Of a stretch of 8,005 nt of DNA, positions 1-5,971 are shown one piece after another. Both the position numbers and the translations under genes were made by a program. Position 1 is the stretch's first letter. Every line of letters starts with the position of its first letter. The notes under the pieces were generated by a model. The model saw nothing but the letters and a program-made list of their open reading frames with translations, was not told the origin of the DNA and did not search any database. Source of the DNA: Micrococcaceae bacterium UBA6021 (GTDB taxonomy: Bacteria; Actinomycetota; Actinomycetes; Actinomycetales; Micrococcaceae); contig DIZT01000292.1 of assembly GCA_002427975.1 (NCBI GenBank), positions 1,376 to 9,380 of the forward strand. Reading direction: 5' to 3'.

Positions 1-5
1 AAATG

Positions 6-1295
6 TCATCTCGACGGCTGGGATTCGTCCGGGCGGTTCTGGCCCGGATTAAGCCGCGGAGCCAACCGGGGCCGGAGCCACGCCTTGATCAGGCTTTCCC
101 AGCGCTCGGGATCAACATTCCATTCCTTGGTGTGCCTGGCGTGGTTGAACGCTTCGAACGTGACCATGTCCGGATTCCGCTCCGCCAGGAGGGCGGAGGG
201 CTCATACGGAACGTACTCGTCATCAACGCTGTGGATGATGAGGGTGGGCGTACGGACTTCCACGGCACGCGCCACCCAGTCCATGGCCTTGAAGTCCACC
301 GGTGCGGCCAGGCCTGTGAGCCTGCGCCCCACGGGGTGGCCTAGCATCAACTGCCCGTAGCGGCCAACCAGGGAAGGAATGCGGTTCCGCTGCGCGTGGT
401 GGGCCAGCACATTGACCCAGTTGATGACAGGCGCATCCAGGACCATGGCCCGGATCAGGTGACGGTAGCGCGAGAGATCGACCGTCTGCAGGCAGATGGC
501 GCCGCCCATGGACCACCCGAAAAGAACAATTTCCTCGGCGCCGTTGGCCAGGGCATACTCGATGGCGGCCTCCACATCACGCCATTCCGTGGATCCCAGG
601 CCGTACCGGCCGTCCTCGGCCGACGGCGCCAACCCGTCGTTCCGGTACGAGACCAGCAGGCTGGTGAGCCCCAATTCGAGGGCGGGACCGACTGCCCGGA
701 GGGCCTCCTGACGGGTGGCCCCGCGGCCATGGACCATGACTGCCCAGGTCCGGGCCGTTCCGCCGGCCCTGACCAGCCACGCCGGTGCTGTGCCGCCGTC
801 GACCTCGATCAGTACGTCCTCCGCCACGAAGCCGGCGGCTGCGGGATCCGGATAGAGGGCACCGCTCCACCACCCCCGGCGGGCCGTATCGAGGTCGCCG
901 GCATAGACAGCTTCCACTTCGCGCAGGACAGTGCGGTCCGCCGGCGAATAGGACACGATCCGCCCGATCCGTGCGTGCCCTTTCCCGCCGTCGAAAAATA
1001 GCCCATAGACACCGTCCACGGTGGTTTCCGGCGTGGCGGCCAGGATGACCTGCCGGCCACCGCCTTCCCGGAGCACGGCCAGGACTTCCTGGTCCGCCGT
1101 CCGCTGCCGGGGAGGAGTGATCACCCGCCTGGCAAAGTAGAGCGCCAGGGCGGCGGAGCCGGTGGCAAGCAGGCTGGCAAGGGCCCCGCCGCCGATGACG
1201 CCGCCGAGCGCCCATTTGGCGCGCAGCGACATGCGGCCATCGGCCTGGAGCGGAGGTGCCGCCGTCAACGTGGGAGTGCGCGTGGAAGGTGCCAT
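6..1295 (-). CDS. Membrane-anchored alpha/beta hydrolase
   Basis: Complete 429-residue protein of the alpha/beta hydrolase superfamily; substrate unknown, probably an ester, amide or peptide-like bond. A hydrophobic stretch at about residues 29-54, after a short Arg/Lys-containing N-terminus, looks like a single membrane anchor or uncleaved signal, so the catalytic part is probably outside the membrane face or tethered to it. Residues 60-170 form a pre-domain I do not recognise. The hydrolase core follows: oxyanion-type HGRG at 189-192, nucleophile elbow GWSMGG at 260-265 (Ser262), an acid in HSVDDEYVP (Asp358 or Asp359), and a late His in NHARHTKEWN (His388 favoured over His385). The triad order and spacing are normal for the fold. 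The ATG start is chosen because it lies 6 nt after a -10-like element with no Shine-Dalgarno. It is divergent from the 1453 gene. The fold is certain; the specific activity is not. Confidence 0.88.
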   Translation of the reverse strand: MAPSTRTPTLTAAPPLQADGRMSLRAKWALGGVIGGGALASLLATGSAALALYFARRVITPPRQRTADQEVLAVLREGGGRQVILAATPETTVDGVYGLFFDGGKGHARIGRIVSYSPADRTVLREVEAVYAGDLDTARRGWWSGALYPDPAAAGFVAEDVLIEVDGGTAPAWLVRAGGTARTWAVMVHGRGATRQEALRAVGPALELGLTSLLVSYRNDGLAPSAEDGRYGLGSTEWRDVEAAIEYALANGAEEIVLFGWSMGGAICLQTVDLSRYRHLIRAMVLDAPVINWVNVLAHHAQRNRIPSLVGRYGQLMLGHPVGRRLTGLAAPVDFKAMDWVARAVEVRTPTLIIHSVDDEYVPYEPSALLAERNPDMVTFEAFNHARHTKEWNVDPERWESLIKAWLRPRLAPRLNPGQNRPDESQPSR

Positions 1296-1329
1296 GGAAC
1301 CATTCTTACTGCCCCGGCCACGTTGTCCC
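1296..1329 (-). promoter_or_regulatory. Putative leaderless promoter of the hydrolase gene
   Basis: Read on the minus strand, GGGACA (1324-1329) matches the last four bases of a TTGACA -35. A 16-nt spacer follows, then AAGAAT (1302-1307) as a -10 with 4 of 6 consensus matches. The ATG begins after exactly 6 more bases (GGTTCC), where transcription would be expected to start. No purine-rich ribosome site is present in this gap, so a leaderless mRNA is inferred. Matches to consensus are modest. Confidence 0.4.
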
Positions 1330-1440
1330 TACTCCGCCGGCTCGTGGCGCACCTGCTCCCCGCCCGCCCCAAGGACGTTGCACACAGGACACCGCAACGG
1401 CCGCGCTGCCCAAATGGATGCAGGCGCCGGTGCGCACGAC

Positions 1441-1452
1441 TAGGCTGATGCC
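1441..1452 (+). promoter_or_regulatory. Putative -10 (TAGGCT) for a leaderless start
   Basis: TAGGCT at 1441-1446 fits the actinobacterial TANNNT -10 pattern and is followed by 6 bases (GATGCC) and the ATG at 1453. There is no Shine-Dalgarno. No convincing -35 lies 16-18 nt upstream. The same TANNNT-N6-start arrangement recurs at two other genes in this window, which strengthens the call. It would drive the small stress-type gene and, by readthrough, msrB. Confidence 0.5.
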
Positions 1453-1944
1453 ATGAGCGATCCAATCGTCATTCTGACCGAAGAACCCCTGGGCGCGGAC
1501 GACCGCGTCAACATCGAACGCCTGGTGGACGGGTCGGACACGCCCCTTGTCCTGCTGGTTCCAGGGAACACCGAACGGCATCTGCTGGTGGATTTTCTTG
1601 AGAATCTCTCCCTGCTCGACGTTGCTAAGGCGTTCCGCGAACTGACCGCCAACGCCCCGGACCCCACCGCTGAACGGGCCGAGGCTGCAGAGACGCTGGC
1701 TGTCTCGCTTGCTGCCCTGGAGGGGCTGGGCGCCGGAGTCACGGGCGAGGTGGTGGACGGTGGAGCTGTCAACGGCCTCGTTGCCAAGGTCAAGGAGCTC
1801 GGCGCAGCCCAGGCGGTGGTGATCACCCGTCCCCATGCGGTTGCGGATACGTTCCATACGGACTGGGCCAACAAAGCCCAGGACCAGCTGGGGCTCCCCG
1901 TGCTCCACCTGTACGCCGGTTCGGGATTTATCGGCGACTCCTGA
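1453..1944 (+). CDS. Conserved small protein, universal-stress-like fold pattern
   Basis: A 163-residue, soluble, acidic protein whose function I do not recognise. Hydrophobic strand-like segments alternate with helices: PLVLLVPG (31-38), a long helical region (about 44-94), VTGEVVDGG (97-104), AVVIT (121-125) and PVLHLY (149-154). The layout, with a strand followed by a Pro-Val-Leu end strand, resembles the Rossmann-like universal stress protein (USP) fold. However, the usual ATP-binding glycine motif after the fourth strand is absent; the equivalent stretch reads TRPHAVADTF. There is no signal peptide or membrane segment. The ATG is supported by the -10-like TAGGCT 6 nt upstream. The stop is 14 nt before msrB, so the two probably share an mRNA, hinting at a stress-related role. 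The fold is inferred from pattern only; a non-USP alpha/beta protein is possible. Confidence 0.8.
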   Translation: MSDPIVILTEEPLGADDRVNIERLVDGSDTPLVLLVPGNTERHLLVDFLENLSLLDVAKAFRELTANAPDPTAERAEAAETLAVSLAALEGLGAGVTGEVVDGGAVNGLVAKVKELGAAQAVVITRPHAVADTFHTDWANKAQDQLGLPVLHLYAGSGFIGDS

Positions 1945-1958
1945 GCGTTGAGCTGACT

Positions 1959-2462
1959 ATGAGCATCTTTGGAAAGAGTATTTTCGACAACAAGGCCACG
2001 GATTCCGTTCCGGGTCCGGCCGCTGACGCCGCGGCACCCACCTACCGGAAGTCCGAGGCCGAGTGGCGGCAGGAACTCACACCGGAGGAATACCACGTGC
2101 TGCGGCAGGCGGGTACGGAGCGCCCCTTCACCGGCGAGTACGTGGACACCCATACGGAGGGTGTCTACCAATGCCGCGCCTGTGGCACAGAGCTCTTCAG
2201 GAGCAACGAAAAATTCGACTCGCATTGTGGCTGGCCGTCCTTCTGGGCACCGCTTGCCGAGGGCACGGTCCGTTACATCCACGACCGGAAGCTCGGCATG
2301 GAGCGGGTGGAGGTACGGTGCGCGCACTGCGACTCACACCTGGGCCACGTCTTTGAGGGTGAAGGGTACGGCACACCCACCGACCAGCGCTTTTGCATAA
2401 ATTCGGTGTCCCTGAAGCTGGTGGCACGCGGCGCTGCCGGGGAAGAATCCACGGCGTCCTGA
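1959..2462 (+). CDS. msrB: Peptide-methionine (R)-S-oxide reductase MsrB
   Basis: Repairs oxidised proteins in the cytoplasm by reducing methionine-R-sulfoxide to methionine, normally recharged by thioredoxin. All family landmarks are present in the 167 residues. There are two CxxC zinc pairs (Cys72/Cys75 in CRAC and Cys121/Cys124 in CAHC), the GWPSFW substrate pocket (91-96) and SHLGHVF with active-site His127/His130. The catalytic Cys146 lies in QRFCINS, with Asn148 next to it. Cys90 in SHCGWPSF sits about 56 residues before the catalytic Cys and is a good candidate resolving cysteine. The first ~30 residues (MSIFGKSIFDNKATD...) are a low-complexity extension before the domain, a little longer than in compact MsrB proteins. 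The ATG lies 14 nt after the upstream stop with only a weak ribosome site, suggesting cotranscription and perhaps translational coupling. Identity is very secure; the exact start is slightly less so. Confidence 0.96.
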   Translation: MSIFGKSIFDNKATDSVPGPAADAAAPTYRKSEAEWRQELTPEEYHVLRQAGTERPFTGEYVDTHTEGVYQCRACGTELFRSNEKFDSHCGWPSFWAPLAEGTVRYIHDRKLGMERVEVRCAHCDSHLGHVFEGEGYGTPTDQRFCINSVSLKLVARGAAGEESTAS

Positions 2463-2514
2463 GGCCGCCAGCCGTGCCTCCGTCTACATCTGGCTGAGCC
2501 CCGAGGTGCTTCGA

Positions 2515-2539
2515 GCCTGAGAGTATCTTATGCTCAGGC
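2515..2539. repeat. 7-bp inverted repeat overlapping the DUF6421 promoter
   Basis: GCCTGAG (2515-2521) and CTCAGGC (2533-2539) are perfect complements separated by 11 bases. The right arm is shared with the separate palindrome at 2528-2543, so the two pairings are mutually exclusive in RNA. It is not followed by a T-run and so does not look like an msrB terminator. It may be a second protein-binding half-site pair or be coincidental. Confidence 0.45.
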
Positions 2540-2544
2540 ATAAT
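2517..2544 (+). promoter_or_regulatory. Putative promoter of the DUF6421 unit
   Basis: CTGAGA (2517-2522, 4 of 6 against TTGACA), a 16-nt spacer and CATAAT (2539-2544, 5 of 6 against TATAAT) form the best sigma-70-type promoter in the window. Transcription would start near 2551, giving a leader of about 66 nt before the ATG at 2617. The region is AT-richer than its surroundings, as expected for a promoter. It is a prediction from consensus and spacing only. Confidence 0.5.
2528..2543. promoter_or_regulatory. Perfect 16-bp palindrome, candidate operator
   Basis: TTATGC-TCAG-GCATAA has perfect 6-bp arms around a 4-bp centre. It covers part of the spacer and five of the six bases of the predicted -10 (CATAAT), the classic position for a dimeric repressor site. 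It does not match the IdeR/DtxR, LexA or Zur boxes I know, so the regulator cannot be named. No regulator gene lies in the window. Confidence 0.5.
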
Positions 2545-2560
2545 TTGAGTTAGGGACTCT

Positions 2561-2599
2561 GGTTGCTTGCTACGCTCGCCGTAGATACCCCAAGCAACC
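2561..2599 (+). other. Nested hairpin in the DUF6421 leader
   Basis: Outer arms GGTTGCTTG (2561-2569) and CAAGCAACC (2591-2599) are a perfect 9-bp complement. Inside, CTACG (2570-2574) pairs with CGTAG (2580-2584) around the 5-nt loop CTCGC, stacking directly on the outer stem on the 5' side. A 6-nt bulge (ATACCC, 2585-2590) remains on the 3' side. The structure ends one base before the ribosome site. It is not followed by a T-run, so it is not an intrinsic terminator. It could act as an RNA element controlling translation or mRNA stability, or as a DNA operator. Confidence 0.55.
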
Positions 2600-2600
2600 A

Positions 2601-2606
2601 GAAAGG
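2601..2606 (+). promoter_or_regulatory. Ribosome binding site that sets the DUF6421 start
   Basis: GAAAGG lies 10 nt before the ATG at 2617 and directly after the nested hairpin. It is the clearest Shine-Dalgarno in the window. It decides against an in-frame upstream start at 2563, which would lie inside the hairpin's left arm. Confidence 0.65.
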
Positions 2607-2616
2607 CAGTCGCACC

Positions 2617-3984
2617 ATGACCGTCACCGTGACCGGCGCCCCGCCAAGGATCACCGCCGAAAACCCCACCTGGCTCCGCCTCAGGAGTGCCGCCGAATCC
2701 CTGCAGTCACTGCAGATCCAGGACGGCTCCGTGCCTGACGAGGGCCACCACGCAGCTGCAGCGCTCGAGGTTGCCGCCATCACGGAGTCGCTCGCCGAAC
2801 TGGCACCGCTGTTCCCCCACGACGCGGCCTACCTTGACGCCGTCGTCGCTGATTTTCGGGCGTGGGCCGCGGGCGGTTTCGGCGTCCCGGACTTCCTCGG
2901 ATCCCTGCTGGCGTTCCAGCCCCAACTGCAGCGCCAGGATGGCTTGCAGCATGTTGTCATCTTCCCCATGTACACCCAGAACGGAAGCAGCAGCCGCCTG
3001 GTGGAAGCCGTGCTGATCGAGGTCATCTGGCCCGATTTCGTGGCCGGGCTTGAGGCCGGGGACTATTCAAACAAGCTCTTTGTACCCATCCGGTTCCTGG
3101 ACTTCACCCGCGGCTACAACACCAACTCGGCGGTGCTGTTCCCCGAAACCGTGGCCGTGCGGCAAACGCCTGCCTTCACCTGGGGTGCGATATTCGCGGA
3201 CCGTGAAGCTGCCCGGTTCCGCCGCGTCCTGCGGGCGGCCGCAGACATCACCTCGTTGGACCTGCCCGCGGGCGCCGCGGAACTCCTTGCGGACCAGGAA
3301 CTGACCGAGTCCACATTTGTGATGTGGGACCTGATCCATGACCGGACCCACATGCGCGGCGACCTGCCCTTTGACCCGTTCATGATCAAGCAGCGGATGC
3401 CCTACTTCCTGTACTCGCTTGAAGAACTGCGCTGCGACCTCACCGCCTTCCGGGAGTCTGTCCGGATCGAAAAGGACGAAGACGCCGGCCCCGAAGCCCG
3501 CCGGCACGCGAAGCTGGTGCAGTACGCCATCATCTTCGACCGGATCTTCCGCTTTGCGATTACGGGCAACCGGGTGCGCAACTATGACGGCCTTGGCGGA
3601 CAGCTGCTCTTCGCCTGGCTGCACCAGCACCACGTCCTGCACTGGACCGACAGCCGGCTCAGCATCGACTGGGACCAGGTGGCGGACGCGGTGATCGCCC
3701 TCGGCGCCACCATCGACGACCTTTACTGGCGCTCCATTGACCGGCCGAAGACGGCCCATTGGCTTGCCGCGTACCAGCTGGTCTCCGCCACCCTCACGCC
3801 CAACCCCGCATCGGTCTGGGCCAAAGGCCCCGACGCGCTTGCCGTTGCCGGTCCGCCGCGCAGCCTGACGGACCAGGTGCTGGACGACGAATTCCCGCTG
3901 TCCATGTTCTACGAAGCATTGGAGAAGAAAATGCGCCCTGTCATCGAATCCACCGCCGGCATTACGGGGGCGTCCGCACTGTGA
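2617..3984 (+). CDS. DUF6421 family protein, possible metalloenzyme
   Basis: A 455-residue soluble protein that I assign to DUF6421, an uncharacterised, mainly actinobacterial family; the assignment is from recognition, not a search. There is no signal peptide or membrane segment. The N-terminal ~90 residues look helical. The middle holds conserved-looking blocks VVIFPMYTQN (113-122), FVPIRFLDFTRGYNTNSAV (155-173) and PAFTWGAIFADREAARF (185-201). Two further segments stand out: HDRTHMRGD (241-249) and LEELRCDLTAF (268-278). HDRTH followed about 24 residues later by EELRCD recalls the HExxH plus downstream Glu pattern of zincin-type metallohydrolases, with Asp replacing Glu. A His cluster HQHHVLH lies at 336-342. 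These are hints only. The ATG is chosen for the GAAAGG site 10 nt upstream. Its stop overlaps the SDR start (GTGA), so the two are translationally coupled. The real function is unknown. Confidence 0.85.
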   Translation: MTVTVTGAPPRITAENPTWLRLRSAAESLQSLQIQDGSVPDEGHHAAAALEVAAITESLAELAPLFPHDAAYLDAVVADFRAWAAGGFGVPDFLGSLLAFQPQLQRQDGLQHVVIFPMYTQNGSSSRLVEAVLIEVIWPDFVAGLEAGDYSNKLFVPIRFLDFTRGYNTNSAVLFPETVAVRQTPAFTWGAIFADREAARFRRVLRAAADITSLDLPAGAAELLADQELTESTFVMWDLIHDRTHMRGDLPFDPFMIKQRMPYFLYSLEELRCDLTAFRESVRIEKDEDAGPEARRHAKLVQYAIIFDRIFRFAITGNRVRNYDGLGGQLLFAWLHQHHVLHWTDSRLSIDWDQVADAVIALGATIDDLYWRSIDRPKTAHWLAAYQLVSATLTPNPASVWAKGPDALAVAGPPRSLTDQVLDDEFPLSMFYEALEKKMRPVIESTAGITGASAL

Positions 3985-4745
3985 GCGAAGCCGGCGCCCC
4001 GGGCGCAACTCCTGCCCCTGAGCACGCCCCTATGCTGAACGTCCTGGTCACCGGCGGCAGCGGAGCGTCCGGGGTCGCCGTGGCCCGGGCCTTGCACCAG
4101 GCGGGGTTCAGGGTCTTCACGGTCGGCTCGGACAGGACGCGCATCGAGGGTGCTGCGAGGCAGGCGGGCGACGGCGTGACGCCCCTGGTGTGCGATCTTG
4201 CGGATCCCGCTGACGTCCAGGCCCTCCGGAAGACCCTTCTGGCGGAAACCGCCGGACGCGTGGACGGAGTCATCCACCTCGTGGGCGGCTGGCGCGGCGC
4301 GAAGGGCATCACGGACCAAAGCGACGCCGACTGGGACTTCCTGGAGCGCGGCGCCATCACCACGCTCAGGAATGTTTCCCGGGTCTTCTACGCCGACCTG
4401 GCCGCCGCCGGAACCGGACGGTTTGCCATGGTGTCCTCCACCGCGGTGGACAAACCGACAGCGGCCACGGCCAGCTACGTGGCGGCGAAGGCCGCCGCCG
4501 AGACCTGGACACTGGCGATGGCGGAGGGCCTGGCACGCGGGGCTGCCGAGGAGGGCAGCGCCTTGCGCGGCGCCGCCGTCGTCCTGGTGGTGAAGGCGCT
4601 GGTGGACGCGGAACTCCGGAAGGCGCATCCGGAACGGACCTTCCCCGGCGCCACCGACGTCGAGGACCTGGCCGCCGCCGTCGTCGGACTGTTCAGCCGT
4701 CCGGCAGCCGAACTGAACGGCCGCCGGCTGCCCCTGACCCCCTGA
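3981..4745 (+). CDS. Short-chain dehydrogenase/reductase (SDR)
   Basis: A 254-residue NAD(P)-dependent oxidoreductase, the usual length for a classical SDR; substrate unknown. The cofactor motif TGGSGASG is at 24-31. The acidic CDLADP segment (71-76), near the adenine, fits the conserved Asp after the third strand. Catalytic residues are Ser152/Ser153 (MVSSTAV), Tyr166 and Lys170 (SYVAAK), with Asn131 a candidate fourth member. The usual NNAG turn is replaced by HLVGGW (99-104), a common deviation in divergent SDRs. The GTG start overlaps the DUF6421 stop by 4 nt (GTGA), with a G-run (3966-3970) 10 nt upstream as ribosome site. An internal ATG at 4032 (MLNVLVTGG) would remove a 17-residue Pro/Ala-rich lead and is the alternative start. 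The overlap argues that it acts with DUF6421, and the aldolase 37 nt downstream may belong to the same pathway. Confidence 0.9.
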   Translation: MSEAGAPGATPAPEHAPMLNVLVTGGSGASGVAVARALHQAGFRVFTVGSDRTRIEGAARQAGDGVTPLVCDLADPADVQALRKTLLAETAGRVDGVIHLVGGWRGAKGITDQSDADWDFLERGAITTLRNVSRVFYADLAAAGTGRFAMVSSTAVDKPTAATASYVAAKAAAETWTLAMAEGLARGAAEEGSALRGAAVVLVVKALVDAELRKAHPERTFPGATDVEDLAAAVVGLFSRPAAELNGRRLPLTP

Positions 4746-4770
4746 CCGGCCGGACCTGACCTGACCTCCC

Positions 4771-4782
4771 TAGACTGAGAAC
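4771..4782 (+). promoter_or_regulatory. Putative internal promoter -10 (TAGACT), leaderless
   Basis: TAGACT (4771-4776) fits TANNNT and is followed by 6 bases (GAGAAC) and the GTG at 4783, with no typical Shine-Dalgarno. No clear -35 lies 16-18 nt upstream. It would let the aldolase be transcribed separately from DUF6421-SDR, although the 37-nt gap also allows readthrough. Confidence 0.5.
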
Positions 4783-5910
4783 GTGAGCAAAGCAATGACA
4801 ACAACGGCAGATGCCCCCCCGCGGCTTGAAAACCCAGCCGTCCGGCTGCATGACGCGTCCGTCCGCGGTTTCGCGTCGGACAACTACTCCGGCGTCCACC
4901 CCGAGGTCCTGGCCGCCCTCGCGGCAGCCAACGGCGGCCATCAGGTGTCCTACGGCGAGGACGACTACACGGCCCGGCTGCAGGCGTTGATGGAGGGACA
5001 CTTCGGCGCCGGCATCGAATGTTTCCCGGTCTTCAACGGCACGGGCGCCAACGTCCTGTCCCTGCAGTCGCTGCTCCCCCGCTGGGGCGCTGTGGTGTGC
5101 GCGTCGACGGCGCACATCAACATGGACGAAAACGGGGCACCGGAACGGATCGGCGGGATCAAACTCCTGCAGGTTCCCACCCCCGACGGCAAGCTGACCC
5201 CGGCGCTGATTGACCGCGAAGCGTGGGGCTTTGGCGATGAGCACCGGGCGCAGCCACTGGCTGTCTCCATCACGCAGACCACCGAACTGGGCACGTGCTA
5301 CACCCCCGACGAGGTCCGCGCAATCGCCGAGCACGCTCATTCCAAGGGCATGAAACTCCACATGGACGGCGCGCGGCTGGCTAACGCGGCTGCCCACCTG
5401 GACGTGCCGCTGCGGGCGTTCACGCGCGACGCCGGCGTGGACATCCTGTCCTTCGGCGGCACCAAGAACGGGCTGCTGTACGGCGAGGTGGTGGTCGCCC
5501 TGAACCCCGAAGCTGCCCACGGCCTGGTATTCCTGCGCAAGATGAACATGCAGCTTGCCTCGAAAATGCGTTTCCTGTCGGCCCAGTTCATCGCCCTGCT
5601 GGAAGGCGACCTGTGGCTCCGTTCGGCGGCGCACGCCAATGCCATGGCCGCTCGTCTCCGTGCCGCGGTGGACACGATCGACGGCGTGGAGCCCACCCAG
5701 AAGACGGAGTCCAACGGCGTGTTTGCCGTCCTGCCGGCCGGCGTGGCGGACCGGCTGCGGGAGTCCTTCAGGTTCTACGACTGGGATGAAGCCGCCCGCG
5801 AGGTCCGCTGGATGTGTTCCTTCGACACCAGCGAGGACGATGTCGACGCATTTGTGGCCGCGATCCGACGGGAGCTTGCGGCCGGCCAGGCGGGCACGGA
5901 TGCCGGATAG
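4783..5910 (+). CDS. Threonine aldolase-type PLP-dependent beta-eliminating lyase
   Basis: A 375-residue cytoplasmic fold-type I PLP enzyme of the aromatic amino acid beta-eliminating lyase/threonine aldolase family. Low-specificity L-threonine aldolases split threonine or allo-threonine to glycine and acetaldehyde. Visible signatures are the N-terminal DNYSGVHPEV (33-42), the cofactor phosphate loop FNGTGAN (84-90) and His111 in STAHINMDENGA, which stacks on PLP in relatives. HMDGARLANA (193-202) provides Asp195 for the pyridine nitrogen and Arg198. SFGGTKNG (223-230) provides the Schiff-base Lys228. Length is slightly above the usual ~340-350. The C-terminus ends in an Ala/Gly-rich tail. 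The GTG start fits a leaderless transcript; an ATG four codons in (4795) is an alternative. Position after an SDR suggests beta-hydroxy-amino-acid or amino-alcohol metabolism, but substrate specificity (threonine, phenylserine or another) cannot be read. The common name ltaE is not applied, because specificity is unproven. Confidence 0.92.
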   Translation: MSKAMTTTADAPPRLENPAVRLHDASVRGFASDNYSGVHPEVLAALAAANGGHQVSYGEDDYTARLQALMEGHFGAGIECFPVFNGTGANVLSLQSLLPRWGAVVCASTAHINMDENGAPERIGGIKLLQVPTPDGKLTPALIDREAWGFGDEHRAQPLAVSITQTTELGTCYTPDEVRAIAEHAHSKGMKLHMDGARLANAAAHLDVPLRAFTRDAGVDILSFGGTKNGLLYGEVVVALNPEAAHGLVFLRKMNMQLASKMRFLSAQFIALLEGDLWLRSAAHANAMAARLRAAVDTIDGVEPTQKTESNGVFAVLPAGVADRLRESFRFYDWDEAAREVRWMCSFDTSEDDVDAFVAAIRRELAAGQAGTDAG

Positions 5911-5959
5911 CATGGACCGGCCGACGGCGAGCCTGCAGTGCCCGCCCCCTGCTGTTGCG

Positions 5960-5971
5960 TAGTCTGCGAAG
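5960..5971 (+). promoter_or_regulatory. Putative -10 (TAGTCT) for the DUF3000 gene, leaderless
   Basis: TAGTCT (5960-5965) fits TANNNT and is followed by 6 bases (GCGAAG) and the GTG at 5972. GAAG would be too close (1 nt) to the start to serve as a ribosome site. This is the third exact TANNNT-N6-start case on the plus strand. No good -35 is visible. Confidence 0.5.

Noticed and set aside
1440..2327. A 295-codon minus-strand frame opposite the small stress-type gene and msrB
   Set aside because: It overlaps secure msrB motifs in antisense, and its Ser/Arg/Ala-rich composition is typical of shadow frames.
2463..2514. Terminator after msrB
   Set aside because: The best complementary arms (CAGCC/GGCTG) are 5 bp with an 18-nt loop and no T-run, so readthrough toward DUF6421 cannot be excluded.
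2563..2616. Upstream in-frame start for DUF6421
   Set aside because: It would lie inside the left arm of the nested hairpin and has no ribosome site. The ATG at 2617 has GAAAGG 10 nt upstream.
3759..3980. Upstream extension of the SDR frame to an ATG inside DUF6421
   Set aside because: The extension is read out of frame through a supported gene and has no SDR sequence. The GTG at 3981 overlapping the DUF6421 stop gives a normal 254-residue SDR.
3067..4008. A 313-codon minus-strand frame opposite DUF6421
   Set aside because: Same shadow effect; there is no start-site signal and no recognisable motif.
4754..4768. Short direct repeat of CCTGA between the SDR and aldolase genes
   Set aside because: About two and a half copies of a 5-mer; too short to call a repeat element, with no associated structure.
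5902..5921. GCCGG/CCGGC inverted repeat after the aldolase as a terminator
   Set aside because: Only 5 bp with a 10-nt loop and no T-run; part of it lies in the coding end. Not distinguishable from chance at this GC content.
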